A stretch of DNA of 64,000 nt from Actinokineospora terrae (lineage in GTDB: Bacteria; Actinomycetota; Actinomycetes; Mycobacteriales; Pseudonocardiaceae). Every line of letters begins with the position of its first letter. Positions within the stretch are counted from its first letter, which is position 1. The stretch covers positions 248,001 to 312,000 of the forward strand of contig NZ_FOGI01000005.1 in assembly GCF_900111175.1 (NCBI RefSeq). Reading direction: 5' to 3'. This document shows positions 15,456-26,168 of this stretch, piece after piece. Position numbers and translations under genes: made by a program. A model generated the notes under the pieces. That model was given only the letters and a program-made list of their open reading frames with translations. It was not told where the DNA came from and did no database searches.

Positions 15456-16801
15456 GTGGTCACCTTCGCACGCGGCATGTGCAGCTGTACCTCTGTCCCG
15501 TCCCCGGGGGCGGTGCGCAGGGTGATCTCACCGCCGTTGCGCTCCATCCTCCCCCGGATCGAGTCCGCGAGCCCGTGCCGGTCGTCGGGGACCGCCTCCG
15601 GGTCGAAGCCCTTGCCCCGGTCGCGCACGAACACGGTGACCTTCTCCGGCTCGACCTCCGCGTACACCGACACCTCGGCGACCCCGGCGTGCTTGGCCGC
15701 GTTGACCATCGACTCGCGGGCGGCCATGACCACCGCGACCAGCTTGTCGTCGAGCTCGCAGTCGCCGACGGCCACGTGCTGGACCTTGATCGCGAAGGTG
15801 TCCTCGACCTCGCCTGCCGCCCTGGCCAGCGCCTCGGCCAGCGACCCGCCCGCCAGGCCTGTACCTACTCCTCCACCAGCCCTCCCGTCCGCAGCGCCTC
15901 GCCCATAGCCCGACGGCCCGTAGAGCCAACTGCGCAGCTGACGCTCCTGGCCGCGGGCCAGCCGCAGCACCTCGCGCGGCGCCTCGGCCTGCTTCTGGAT
16001 GAGCGCAAGCGTTTGCAGCACCGAGTCGTGCAGGTGGGCGGCGATCTCGGCGCGTTCCTCGGTGCGGATCCTGGCCCGCCGCTCCTCGCCCAGGTCGCGC
16101 ACCAGCCGCAGCCACCACGGGACGGTGATCACCGCGACGCCGACCAGCGCGGCCACCACCGCCAGCAGCGCGAACTGCACCTGGTCCAGGCCGATGCTGC
16201 TGATCAGGAAGATGATGATGCCCGCGGCGACCAGGGCGGCCCCGCTGAGCACCCGGATGACCGCCGAGCGCCCGCCGCCGCCGAACACCGCGCCGCGCAC
16301 CCGCCGCCGCTGCCCCTGGTCGGCCTCCCGCCAGACCAGCGCGGCACCCACCAGCGCGACGCTGGTCGACCCGGCCACCCAGCCGTTGACCGTGCCCGCC
16401 AGCGTGCCTGCGCCGATCGCCAGCCCGACCCCGAGCGCGACCAGGCCGAACGCCTGCTGCCGCTCCCGGCCGGTGATCTCCGGCGCCGGTTCGTCCGAGG
16501 ACACCTGCGGCACGAAGATCCACAGCAGTCCGTAGGCCACCACCCCGGCCCCGCCGAGCGCCGCGAGCAGGGTGAACGCCACCCGCGCGTACAGCACGGG
16601 GATGCCGAGGTGGTCGGCGATGCCCCCGGCGACCCCGGCGACGGCACGGCCGGACCGGCGCCGGTACACCCGGGTGTCCCCGGGTACCGCCACCTGCCGG
16701 TCGACGCTCGTCACCGCCCGCTCGATGTCCGCCTCCGCCTCGCGCTCACGCAGTACAGCCGTCACGTCAAGAATGCTCACACGGGGCCCCCGGCGCCACA
16801 T
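15452..16801 (-). CDS. PspC-domain sensor histidine kinase
   Basis: A 449-residue membrane histidine kinase. Residues ~40-100 form a PspC domain (YRRRSGRAVAGVAGGIADHLG then two membrane stretches). Further membrane segments follow to ~235. HLHDSVLQTL near 252 is the phosphorylated-histidine motif of HisKA_3 kinases, and the C-terminus is an HATPase domain (NAAKHAG, DRGKGFD). The fusion suggests direct sensing of envelope or membrane stress. GTG at 16780 is an alternative start. It is the first gene of an operon with the LuxR regulator and diverges from a PspC/LiaF-like protein. Confidence 0.9.
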   Translation of the reverse strand: MWRRGPRVSILDVTAVLREREAEADIERAVTSVDRQVAVPGDTRVYRRRSGRAVAGVAGGIADHLGIPVLYARVAFTLLAALGGAGVVAYGLLWIFVPQVSSDEPAPEITGRERQQAFGLVALGVGLAIGAGTLAGTVNGWVAGSTSVALVGAALVWREADQGQRRRVRGAVFGGGGRSAVIRVLSGAALVAAGIIIFLISSIGLDQVQFALLAVVAALVGVAVITVPWWLRLVRDLGEERRARIRTEERAEIAAHLHDSVLQTLALIQKQAEAPREVLRLARGQERQLRSWLYGPSGYGRGAADGRAGGGVGTGLAGGSLAEALARAAGEVEDTFAIKVQHVAVGDCELDDKLVAVVMAARESMVNAAKHAGVAEVSVYAEVEPEKVTVFVRDRGKGFDPEAVPDDRHGLADSIRGRMERNGGEITLRTAPGDGTEVQLHMPRAKVTT

Positions 16802-16841
16802 CGGGGTTTGACCCTGAACGCGAAGTCAGGGTCGTTCCCCG
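16802..16841. promoter_or_regulatory. Nested dyad operator between divergent PspC genes
   Basis: ACCCTGA-N8-TCAGGGT (16811-16817 / 16826-16832) is nested inside CGGGG (16802-16806) and CCCCG (16837-16841). The whole 40-bp element is symmetrical and lies between the two divergent start codons, as expected of a regulator controlling both sides. The LuxR-type regulator at 14793-15455 is the best candidate. Confidence 0.65.
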
Positions 16842-16878
16842 ATGCAGAACGCGCAGGTAACGGGCCATTCTTGTCCTC

Positions 16879-18180
16879 GTGAGTGGCACAACGAACCAGA
16901 CGCGCCCCGGCGCAGCGGGCGTCGAGGAGACGCTCAAGGACTTCTGGGCGTCCCGACCGCGGCGACCGAGGCAGGGTCGCAAGGTCGCGGGCGTCGCGGC
17001 GGCCATCGGCAACCGCTACGGCGTCGACCCGGTCATCATCCGGGTCGCCCTCGCCGTCGCCACCTTCTACGGGGGCGCCGGTGTCATCTTCTACCTCTTC
17101 GGCTGGCTGCTGTTCCCAGAGCAGGACGACGAGTCGGCGCCTGCCGAGGCGCTGATCGGCCGCGGCCGCAGCTCCAGCTCGACGCACTTCACGGTGGGCC
17201 TGATCGTCGCCGTGATCGTGTCGTTCAGCGTCGGCTTCGACTTCAACGGCTTCCTCGGCCTGCTCGTCATCTCGGCGCTGATGTTCCTGCTGCACCGCAG
17301 CCGGGGGCACCTGAACCGGCCGGTAGGGCCCACGTCCGACTACGACACGTCGGTCCCGCTGATGACCGTCCCGGTAGCCACGACGACGGAGGTGCCATCG
17401 CCGATGACAGCGCCACCTTCCGGGGCCGAGACAACGCCCCTGAACACCCCACCTGACTACGGTTACCCCAACCAGCCCCCCGCGTGGGACCCGCTGGGTG
17501 CGGCCCCGTTCGCTTGGGACCTGCCCGAGCCCGCGGCGGCCATGCCGGACCCGGAACCCCCGGCCGTCCGACGCCGCTCCAAGATCGGCGCGGTCACCCT
17601 CGCCGTCGCGTTCCTGTTCGTCGGCACCGCGATCGTCATCGAGCCGCACTCCGGTGACTGGTTCAGCGTCCGGCACATCATCGGCGTCGTGCTCGGCGTC
17701 CTCGGCGCCGGCATGGTCATCGGCGGGTTCACCAGGGGCGGCCGCGGCCTGATCGGGCTGGCACTGCCGCTGGCGGCGCTCGGCATCGCGATGACCGTGG
17801 TCTGGCCGGACGGCTTCAAGGCCAACGGCGTCGGCGACATCCAGGCGACCCCGCGCACCTTCGTCGAGGTCCAGGACACCTACAGCCGCGACATCGGCTC
17901 CATCGACGTCGACCTGACCCAGCTGCCCACCAGCGGCTCGATCAGCACCGTCGCCGAGGTCGGCATCGGGGACGTCACCGTGATGGTGCCGGAGAACGCC
18001 GACGTCACCGTGTTCTGCGAGGCGGGCATCGGCGACGTCGACTGCCTCGGCGAGCAGCGCGGCGGCACCGACACCGCCGTCGACCGCACCGACCTCGGCC
18101 CGGACGGCGAGGGCGGGCTCAAGATCGAACTGCGTGCCGAGGTCAATGGACCGGGAACTGTGAAGGTGCTCCGTGGCTGA
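16879..18180 (+). CDS. PspC/LiaF-like membrane protein
   Basis: A 433-residue protein. Residues ~30-90 are a PspC domain (RQGRKVAGVAAAIGNRYG). A second hydrophobic block lies at ~105-135, a proline-rich cytoplasmic linker at ~145-225, four membrane segments at ~228-310, and a C-terminal beta-rich domain like the LiaF/cell-wall-antibiotic-response family (IGSIDVDLTQL, VGIGDVTVMVP). LiaF-type proteins restrain envelope-stress two-component systems, so it is a likely partner of the divergent kinase. GTG at 16879 has only a weak ribosome site. The next gene overlaps its end by 8 bp. Confidence 0.85.
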   Translation: MSGTTNQTRPGAAGVEETLKDFWASRPRRPRQGRKVAGVAAAIGNRYGVDPVIIRVALAVATFYGGAGVIFYLFGWLLFPEQDDESAPAEALIGRGRSSSSTHFTVGLIVAVIVSFSVGFDFNGFLGLLVISALMFLLHRSRGHLNRPVGPTSDYDTSVPLMTVPVATTTEVPSPMTAPPSGAETTPLNTPPDYGYPNQPPAWDPLGAAPFAWDLPEPAAAMPDPEPPAVRRRSKIGAVTLAVAFLFVGTAIVIEPHSGDWFSVRHIIGVVLGVLGAGMVIGGFTRGGRGLIGLALPLAALGIAMTVVWPDGFKANGVGDIQATPRTFVEVQDTYSRDIGSIDVDLTQLPTSGSISTVAEVGIGDVTVMVPENADVTVFCEAGIGDVDCLGEQRGGTDTAVDRTDLGPDGEGGLKIELRAEVNGPGTVKVLRG

Positions 18181-18385
18181 CGAGACCAAGACTCCCCGCG
18201 GGTTCGACCCGCTGGCCCTGATCGCGGGCCTGGCCACCCTGGCCGCCTCGGCCTACGTGCTCACCGACGGCCGGATCTGGCTGCCGTCGCTCGACCCGCG
18301 CTGGATGATCGCGGGCGTCGCCGTCCTGGTGGGGCTGCTGCTGCTCGGCGGCACCCTCCGCGGCAGGAACCGGTGCCGCAAGTAG
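18173..18385 (+). CDS. Small two-helix membrane protein of the PspC operon
   Basis: A 70-residue protein with two membrane helices (LALIAGLATLAASAYVL and WMIAGVAVLVGLLLLGG) and a basic C-terminus (RGRNRCRK). It overlaps the preceding PspC gene by 8 bp, so it belongs to the same operon. No known family; probably an envelope-stress accessory. Confidence 0.8.
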   Translation: MADETKTPRGFDPLALIAGLATLAASAYVLTDGRIWLPSLDPRWMIAGVAVLVGLLLLGGTLRGRNRCRK

Positions 18386-18407
18386 CCACTACGACGCCAC
18401 TCACGAC

Positions 18408-18440
18408 GAAGGCCCGGCTGGGACAACCAGCCGGGCCTTC
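18408..18440. terminator. Rho-independent-type hairpin, PspC operon / guaA
   Basis: Perfect 13-bp stem GAAGGCCCGGCTG / CAGCCGGGCCTTC with a 7-base loop, between the convergent PspC operon and guaA. No long T-run, as is common in actinobacteria; it may serve both directions. Confidence 0.8.
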
Positions 18441-18511
18441 GCGTGTCACAGCCTGTCTAGGCCAACGCGGCCTCTAACGCCTACTCCCACACTGCGCCTA
18501 TCCCGCCCGCC

Positions 18512-20071
18512 CTACTCCCACTCGATGGTGCCCGGCGGCTTGCTGGTCACGTCCAACACCACTCGGTTGACCTCCGCGACCTCGTTCGTGATCCGCGTCG
18601 AGATCCGCTCCAGCACGTCGTAGGGCAACCGGGTCCAGTCCGCGGTCATCGCGTCCTCACTGGACACCGGGCGCAACACGACCGGGTGACCGTAAGTGCG
18701 GCCGTCGCCCTGCACGCCGACGCTGCGGACATCGGCGAGCAGCACCACCGGGCACTGCCAGATGTCGCGGTCGAGCCCGGCCGCGGTCAGCTCCTCGCGG
18801 GCGATCGAGTCGGCCGCGCGCAGGATCTCCAGGTTCACCGCGTTGACCTCGCCGATGATCCGGATCCCCAGGCCGGGTCCCGGGAACGGCTGGCGCTGCA
18901 CGATCGTCTCCGGCAGCCCCAGCTCGGTGCCGACCCGGCGCACCTCGTCCTTGAACAGCGCGCGCAGCGGCTCGACCAGCTCGAACTCCAGGTCGTCGGG
19001 CAGCCCGCCCACGTTGTGGTGGCTCTTGATGTTGGCCGCCCCCGCGCCGCCGCCGGACTCGACCACGTCCGGGTACAGCGTGCCCTGCACCAGGAACCGG
19101 TACTTGTCGCCGCCCGCCTCGGCCTGCAGGTCCAGCTCGGCCTGCTCGAAGACCCGGATGAACTCCCGGCCGATGATCTTGCGCTTCTCCTCCGGGTCGG
19201 TCACCCCGGCCAGCGCGGCGAGGAACCGCTCGCGGGCGTCCACGGTCACCAACCGGACCCCGGTGGCGCTCACGTAGTCGCGCTCCACCTGGGCGCGCTC
19301 GCCGGCGCGCAGCAGCCCGTGGTCGACGAACACGCAGGTCAACCGGTCGCCGATGGCCCGCTGGACCAGGGCGGCCGCCACCGCGGAGTCGACCCCGCCG
19401 GAGAGCCCGCAGATGGCCTTGCCGTCGCCGACCTGGGCGCGGATCCGCTCGACCTGCTCGTCGACGATCGACGCCGTTGTCCACTGCGGACGCACCCCGG
19501 CGATGTCGTGCAGGAACCGGCGCAGCACCTCCTGGCCGTGCGGCGAGTGGTGCACCTCCGGGTGGTACTGCACGCCCGCGAAGCGCCGCTCGGTGTCCTC
19601 GAACGCCGCGACCGGCGCGCCCTCGCTGCCCGCGGTCACCGCGAAGCCCTCGGGGGCCTTGGTCACGCAGTCGCCGTGGCTCATCCACACCGGGTGCCGC
19701 CGGGGGAGCCCGTCGTGCAGGACGCCCTCGGCCGCGGCCAGGTCCGTGCGGCCGAACTCGCGGGTGCCGGTGTGCTCGACGGTGCCGCCCAGCGCCAGGG
19801 CCATCGCCTGGAAGCCGTAGCAGATGCCGAACACCGGGACACCGGCGTCGAACAGGGCGGGGTCGACCGAGGGGGCGCCGTCGGCGTACACGCTCGACGG
19901 ACCGCCGGAGAGGATGATCGCCGCCGGGTCCTTGGCGAGCAGGTCGGCCACCGGGGTGGTGTGCGGGACCACCTCGGAGTACACCTGCGCCTCCCGCACC
20001 CGGCGCGCGATCAGCTGCGCGTACTGGGCACCGAAGTCCACCACGAGGACCGGGCGCTGACTGTCTGTCAT
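18512..20071 (-). CDS. guaA: GMP synthase (glutamine-hydrolysing)
   Basis: A 519-residue enzyme converting XMP to GMP with ATP and glutamine, last step of GMP synthesis. The N-terminal glutamine amidotransferase shows FGICYGFQ (nucleophilic cysteine near residue 84) and VQYHPEVHH. The ATP-pyrophosphatase P-loop is [10 protein letters not shown] near 226. The C-terminus reads [11 protein letters not shown], the usual ending. Start ATG at 20071 follows GGAAGG; an extended frame to 20146 was rejected. It is transcribed singly, with a 288-bp leader region upstream. Confidence 0.97.
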   Translation of the reverse strand: MTDSQRPVLVVDFGAQYAQLIARRVREAQVYSEVVPHTTPVADLLAKDPAAIILSGGPSSVYADGAPSVDPALFDAGVPVFGICYGFQAMALALGGTVEHTGTREFGRTDLAAAEGVLHDGLPRRHPVWMSHGDCVTKAPEGFAVTAGSEGAPVAAFEDTERRFAGVQYHPEVHHSPHGQEVLRRFLHDIAGVRPQWTTASIVDEQVERIRAQVGDGKAICGLSGGVDSAVAAALVQRAIGDRLTCVFVDHGLLRAGERAQVERDYVSATGVRLVTVDARERFLAALAGVTDPEEKRKIIGREFIRVFEQAELDLQAEAGGDKYRFLVQGTLYPDVVESGGGAGAANIKSHHNVGGLPDDLEFELVEPLRALFKDEVRRVGTELGLPETIVQRQPFPGPGLGIRIIGEVNAVNLEILRAADSIAREELTAAGLDRDIWQCPVVLLADVRSVGVQGDGRTYGHPVVLRPVSSEDAMTADWTRLPYDVLERISTRITNEVAEVNRVVLDVTSKPPGTIEWE

Positions 20072-20359
20072 CGACGTGCACCTTCCGTTGGCGCGGAAGC
20101 CGGAGCACCGAGACGGGGGGTCCCCACATCGGCGCACGGCGTCCATGACCGTGCGCCGACCGGTCCCTCCCTGGGTTTCTCTCCCGGAGATGCCTGCCCG
20201 CGCACCTGTCCGCGCGGGCTTTCCGTGACGCTCGAACCAGACCCGCGCCTGGTCAGGCGCGGCGGAACCCTAGTCACCACCGTCGGTCAGCCACCGACAT
20301 CCTAACCCGGGGCGTTCTCGGCCAAGCCCCGCACCCGGACGCGGCCTACCGTTGCAGGC
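20072..20359. other. Divergent intergenic region guaA / aldehyde dehydrogenase
   Basis: No gene. It holds two strong hairpins: CCCGCGC-N8-GCGCGGG near 20199-20220 and CCGCGCC-N6-GGCGCGG near 20244-20263. They lie in the would-be guaA leader (minus strand). No known purine riboswitch consensus is apparent. Confidence 0.4.
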
Positions 20360-21817
<1,458 letters not shown>

Positions 21818-21858
21818 TGGTTTTTGTCGAGCTGGTCATCCTCTGGTAGTCGTACTGG

Positions 21859-22284
21859 ATGACCAGCTCGATCACCTTCCCGGACGGCGTCACCGTCGAA
21901 GCCAGGGGCCTGCGCACCGGCCCCCGCACCGGCACGACCCCCGACTTCGGCCTCTACCTCGGCGGCTCCCGCCTCCGCCGCCACGAACCAACCCTCACCT
22001 GGCCCCACTCCTGGATCGACTGGCCCGACTTCCTCCTCCCCCGAGACCGCCAGGAAGCCATCCGCCTGATCCGCACCACCCACACCCGCGCGGCAAACGG
22101 CGACCTCGTGGAAATCGCCTGCGGCGGCGGAGTCGGCCGAACGGGGACAGTCCTGTCGTGCTTGGCCATCCTGAGCGGTGTAGCGCCGACTGAGGCGGTT
22201 GCCTGGACACGACAGCACTACCTTCCCCGTGCAGTCGAAACCCCATGGCAGAAGCGCTGGGTGGAGAGGTTCCCTGCTACCTGA
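21859..22284 (+). CDS. Cysteine-based protein phosphatase (PTP-like)
   Basis: A 141-residue protein with the signature CGGGVGRTG (C88, R94 of the CX5R loop), preceded by a W-P-D-like element (IDWPDFLLP) that may supply the general acid. This is the dual-specificity/tyrosine phosphatase fold found as a small stand-alone actinobacterial protein. The substrate is unknown. ATG at 21859 lies 41 bp after the aldehyde dehydrogenase. The 3' end overlaps convergent dnaE2 by 8 bp. Confidence 0.82.
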   Translation: MTSSITFPDGVTVEARGLRTGPRTGTTPDFGLYLGGSRLRRHEPTLTWPHSWIDWPDFLLPRDRQEAIRLIRTTHTRAANGDLVEIACGGGVGRTGTVLSCLAILSGVAPTEAVAWTRQHYLPRAVETPWQKRWVERFPAT

Positions 22285-25200
22285 AGTCGCGGGATTTGGC
22301 CTCTATGCGCATGTGCAGGGTCTGGAGGTGGTCGGCATAGAGGCTGATCACACCTTCGCTCTTCTCCAGGGTGCCGCGGACTAGGAGGGCTGCGCTGGTG
22401 CGGGCTATGCGGCGGTAGCGGGTCCAGAGGCCGGGGGAGCAGACGACGTTGAGCATGCCGGTTTCGTCTTCGATGTTCAGGAAGGTCACCCCGCCCGCGG
22501 TCTGGGGGCGTTGGCGGTGGGTCACGGCGCCGCCCAGGAGGACTCGGGTGCCGTTGTCTACTGTGGACAGCTTTGTCACGGAGAGGGCGCCTATGCGGTC
22601 CAGGTAGGGGCGGATGAACTGGGTGGGGAAGCTGTCGGGGGAGATGCCGGTGGCCCAGACGTCGGCTATGGCTTGGTCCAGGGTGTCCATGCCGGGCAGG
22701 GTGGGGGCGTTAGCGCCGACGACCGTGCCGGGGAGGTAGCCCTTCCCTTCGGAGACAACGGCACCTGCGGTCCATAGGGCTTCCCGCCGGTGAGGGGTGA
22801 AGCAGCTGAAGGCGCCCGCGGTGGCCAAGGCCTCTATCTGGGGGCGGGTCAGTTCAACGCGGCGCGCTAGGTCTGTCATGTCGGTGAAGGGGGTTTCGCT
22901 GCGGGCTTCGACGATGCGGGTGGCCAGTTTCTCGCCAATGTTGCGGATGGTGCTTAGGCCAAGACGGATGGCAGGTCGTTCACCCGCCGGTTCGAGGATG
23001 GGATAAGAGATGCTGGCGTTGATGTCCGGCCCGAGCACTGTTACCCCGTGGCGGCGTGCGTCGGCTACCAGGGACTGAGGCGAGTAGAACCCCATCGGCT
23101 GCGCACGCAACAAGGCGGCGCAGAAGGCCTCTGGGTAGTAGAGCTTGAACCAGGCGCTGGCGAAGACAAGGTAAGCGAAGCTGAGGGCGTGGCTCTCCGG
23201 GAAGCCGAAGTTCGCGAACGCCAACAGTTTCGCGTAGATGCGCCCGGCCAGCTCCTCGTCGATCCCGTGCGCGGCGGCCCCGGCGTAGAACCGCTCCCGC
23301 AGCCGCTCCATCCGCCGGGTGGACCTCTTCGCGCCCATCGCGCGGCGCAGCTCGTCGGCCTCCGCCGGGGTGAAGTCGGCGATGTCGACGGCCATCTGCA
23401 TCAGCTGCTCCTGGAACAGCGGCACGCCCTTGGTCTTGTGCAGGGCCTTCTCCAGCAGCGGGTGGTCGTAGGTGACCTCCTCGTTGCCGTTCTTGCGCCG
23501 GATGTACGGGTGCACCGACCCGCCCTGGATCGGACCGGGCCGGATCAGCGCCACCTCCACCACCAGGTCGTAGAACTCCTCCGGCCGCAACCGGGGCAGC
23601 GTCGCCATCTGCGCGCGGCTCTCCACCTGGAACACACCGACCGAGTCGGCCCGGCACAACATCTCGTACACGCCCGCGTCGGCCAGGTCGAGCGCACCGA
23701 GGTCGACGTCCTTCCCGTGGTGGTCGCGCACCATCTCCACCATGTAGCGCAGCGCCGACAGCATGCCCAGCCCCAGCAGGTCGAACTTCACCAGCCCGAC
23801 GGCGGCGCAGTCGTCCTTGTCCCACTGCAGCACGGTCCGGTCGGCCATCCGCGCCGGCTCGACCGGGCACACCTCGCTCACCGGCCGGTCGCAGATCACC
23901 ATGCCGCCGGAGTGGATGCCCAGGTGCCGGGGGAAGTCCTCCAGCTGCCCGGCCAGCTCGAGCACCGCGTCCGGCACGTCCAGGTGGTTGTCGCCGACGG
24001 TGCTGGTCAGCGGCCCCCACCGGTCGATCTGCTTGCTCCACGCGTCCTGCTGGCCCGGCGAGTACCCCAGCGCCCGCGCCATGTCCCGCACCGTCGACTT
24101 GGCCCGGTAGGTGACCACGTTCGCCACCTGCGCCGCGTGCCGCCTGCCGTGCTTGGCGTAGACGTACTGGATCGCCTCCTCCCTGCGGTCGGACTCGATG
24201 TCCAGGTCGATGTCCGGCGGCCCGTCCCGCGCGGGCGCCAGGAACCGCTCGAACAGCAGCTCCCACCGCACGGCGTCCACGTTGGTGATCCCCAGCGCGT
24301 AGCAGACCGCCGAGTTCGCCGCCGATCCCCGGCCCTGGCAGAGGATCCCGCTGGACCGGCAGAACCGCACGATGTCCCACACCACCAGGAAGTAGCCGGG
24401 GAAGCCGAGCTCCTCGATCACCCCGAGCTCGTGCGCGATCTGCGCGTGCGCCCTCGGCGCCTCCGCCGCCGACCCGTACTTCTCGGCCGCGCCCAGGTGC
24501 ACCAGCTCACGCAGGTAGGTCACCTCGTCATGCCCATCCGGCACGGTGAACGGCGGCAACTTCGGCGCCACCACCTCTAGGTCGAACGACAACGCCACAC
24601 CCAACACCGCCGCGCGCTGCACCGCCCCCGGATACCGCTCGAACCGCGCCGACATCTCCGCCCCCGTACGCAAATGAGCCGTAGGCGCGGGCGGCAACCA
24701 CCCCTCCAACTCATCCAGACTCCGCCGCGCCCGCACAGCCGCCATCGCCGCCGCCAACCGCCCCCGCCCGGGATGCGCGTAGTGCACAGCATTGGTCGCG
24801 ATGGTCGGTAGGCCTAGGTCAGTCGCCATACCCGCGAGAAGGTCGTTGCGCGCGGAGTCCTTGGGGTAGCCGTGATCGACCAACTCGACGAAGACGCGGT
24901 CCTTGCCGTAAGCGACCTTGAGCAGTCGCAACTGCTCAAACGCTGCGGTAGGACCACCTTCACTGAGCGCCTTGCGAACAGCCCCCTTGCGGCAACCCGT
25001 GAGAGCAACGCAGTGATCCCGCGTCTCTTCCACTACCGCCCGCAGGTCATAGAGAGGCTTGCCCTTCTCCTCACCGTCGAGATGGCCCGTAGTGAGCACC
25101 CGACACAGCCGGTGGTAACCCTCTTGCCCGGCCGCGAGGAGCAGGAGATGCTCCCCCTCAGGATCAGCCACCCCATTCTGCGGCGCCGTCAACCCCAAGC

Positions 25201-25573
25201 TGAGCTCAGTACCAAAGACCGTCCTGACCCCCACTTCCCGCGCCGCCTCGGCAAAGCGAACAACCCCGTACATCCCGTCATGATCAGTGATCGCGACCGC
25301 ATCAAGCCCCAGCAACGCGGCGGCCTCCACCAACTCCTCGGGGTGCGAGGCGCCGTCCAGAAAGCTGAAGTTGCTGTGGCAGTGCAACTCCGCGTACGGA
25401 ACCCGCTCCTCCCCGCCACTGCTATCGGTGACCACCTCCCCCACCGACGAGAAAAACCGCTCCCGATGCCGCGTCCACGCCGGACTATCCCCACCATCCC
25501 CCACCACAGGCGGCCGCCCGGACAGAATCCTCTCCAACTCCGACCACCGAACCGGAGGATTACTCCACCCCAC
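22277..25573 (-). CDS. dnaE2: Error-prone DNA polymerase, C-family
   Basis: A 1098-residue DnaE2, the translesion polymerase of the SOS mutasome. The PHP domain begins AELHCHSNFSFLDGA; the polymerase core includes PDIDLDIE with catalytic aspartates and GRGSAANSAVCYALG; an OB-fold lies near the end (TFLNIEDETGMLNVV). GTG at 25573 was chosen because AGAGGAG lies at 25579-25585, and because the in-frame extension upstream (to 25828) is repeat DNA. In relatives dnaE2 follows imuB closely; here a ~500-bp structured repeat separates them and no LexA box is seen directly upstream. Confidence 0.95.
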   Translation of the reverse strand: MGWSNPPVRWSELERILSGRPPVVGDGGDSPAWTRHRERFFSSVGEVVTDSSGGEERVPYAELHCHSNFSFLDGASHPEELVEAAALLGLDAVAITDHDGMYGVVRFAEAAREVGVRTVFGTELSLGLTAPQNGVADPEGEHLLLLAAGQEGYHRLCRVLTTGHLDGEEKGKPLYDLRAVVEETRDHCVALTGCRKGAVRKALSEGGPTAAFEQLRLLKVAYGKDRVFVELVDHGYPKDSARNDLLAGMATDLGLPTIATNAVHYAHPGRGRLAAAMAAVRARRSLDELEGWLPPAPTAHLRTGAEMSARFERYPGAVQRAAVLGVALSFDLEVVAPKLPPFTVPDGHDEVTYLRELVHLGAAEKYGSAAEAPRAHAQIAHELGVIEELGFPGYFLVVWDIVRFCRSSGILCQGRGSAANSAVCYALGITNVDAVRWELLFERFLAPARDGPPDIDLDIESDRREEAIQYVYAKHGRRHAAQVANVVTYRAKSTVRDMARALGYSPGQQDAWSKQIDRWGPLTSTVGDNHLDVPDAVLELAGQLEDFPRHLGIHSGGMVICDRPVSEVCPVEPARMADRTVLQWDKDDCAAVGLVKFDLLGLGMLSALRYMVEMVRDHHGKDVDLGALDLADAGVYEMLCRADSVGVFQVESRAQMATLPRLRPEEFYDLVVEVALIRPGPIQGGSVHPYIRRKNGNEEVTYDHPLLEKALHKTKGVPLFQEQLMQMAVDIADFTPAEADELRRAMGAKRSTRRMERLRERFYAGAAAHGIDEELAGRIYAKLLAFANFGFPESHALSFAYLVFASAWFKLYYPEAFCAALLRAQPMGFYSPQSLVADARRHGVTVLGPDINASISYPILEPAGERPAIRLGLSTIRNIGEKLATRIVEARSETPFTDMTDLARRVELTRPQIEALATAGAFSCFTPHRREALWTAGAVVSEGKGYLPGTVVGANAPTLPGMDTLDQAIADVWATGISPDSFPTQFIRPYLDRIGALSVTKLSTVDNGTRVLLGGAVTHRQRPQTAGGVTFLNIEDETGMLNVVCSPGLWTRYRRIARTSAALLVRGTLEKSEGVISLYADHLQTLHMRIEAKSRDFR

Positions 25574-25589
25574 CCCAACTCCTCTGCAT

Positions 25590-26058
25590 CCCTGCCAGGC
25601 CCCCAAACACGTTGCCCCCACCCGGCCCTCACAGACGTTGGCCAACCACCCACCCCCGAACAACGTTGGCCCCACGCGCCCCGCTACAACGTTGGCCCCC
25701 ACACGCTCCTCGGAGTCGCTGGTGCCAACTGCTCGATGTGGCGGACTCGTTTTGTGCGGGGGAGAATGGCCCATAGCGTCGTTCGCGGCAGGGCCTGCTT
25801 TTCGGCCCCTGCTTTGCGGTTCTGCCACGGGTTATTCAGGGGCCCCGCGCAAAATGAGTTCGCCACATCGAGCAAAGCTCGTAACTCGCGCCCAGGCCAA
25901 TGCCGAAGGCGAGGTCTGTCCGTCGATGGCGCAGCCGAGATCGAGAGCCGCCCACCCCCAGCTCAAGATCAAACCGCCCAGAGCAGCCCCCGATACACAG
26001 CCTACCGGGACACACCACCAGAACGGGCCGAACGAGCGACCAGCCTGTGGACAACTCC
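25590..26058 (-). repeat. Structured repeat element, copy 1
   Basis: About 470 bp closely similar to 55960-56455 in the opposite orientation. Read on the minus strand it begins with TTGTCCACAGG, then a block containing TTGATCTTGAGCTGGGGG, then the first hairpin arm (25843-25872), a conserved loop with GCAAAGCAGGGGCCGAAAAG, the second arm (25732-25762), GTTGGCACCAGCGACTCCGA, and a degenerate ~28-bp tandem repeat around GGCCAACGTTGT up to the dnaE2 ribosome site. The arms pair over 30 bp. Differences from copy 2 are compensatory at two paired positions, so the structure is conserved. Open frames through it look spurious. Confidence 0.85.
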
Positions 26059-26063
26059 ACCCC

Positions 26064-26168
26064 TCACTCCGCCCTCGTCTCCTCCGGCGACCTCCGCTGC
26101 ACCGGAATCAACTCAGCCAGGTCGAACAGATCAAGCCACTCATCCAGAATCGGGTCAGTCGGGGACAT
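26064..26168 (-). CDS. Small protein coupled to imuB
   Basis: A 34-residue ORF, MSPTDPILDEWLDLFDLAEL then IPVQRRSPEETRAE. Its ATG overlaps the imuB stop (TGATG), so translation is probably coupled. It is acidic and amphipathic. The LDLF segment resembles the core of beta-clamp-binding peptides (QL[SD]LF), although the glutamine is absent. A role in the mutasome is inference; it may also be a decayed N-terminus. Confidence 0.45.
   Translation of the reverse strand: MSPTDPILDEWLDLFDLAELIPVQRRSPEETRAE

Noticed and set aside
22980-24580. Long antisense ORFs opposite dnaE2
   Set aside because: Arg/Pro/His-rich mirror frames typical of high-G+C coding DNA.
25574-25828. N-terminal extension of DnaE2 (start at 25828)
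   Set aside because: The extension is translated repeat DNA; a GTG at 25573 has a good ribosome site and fits family length.
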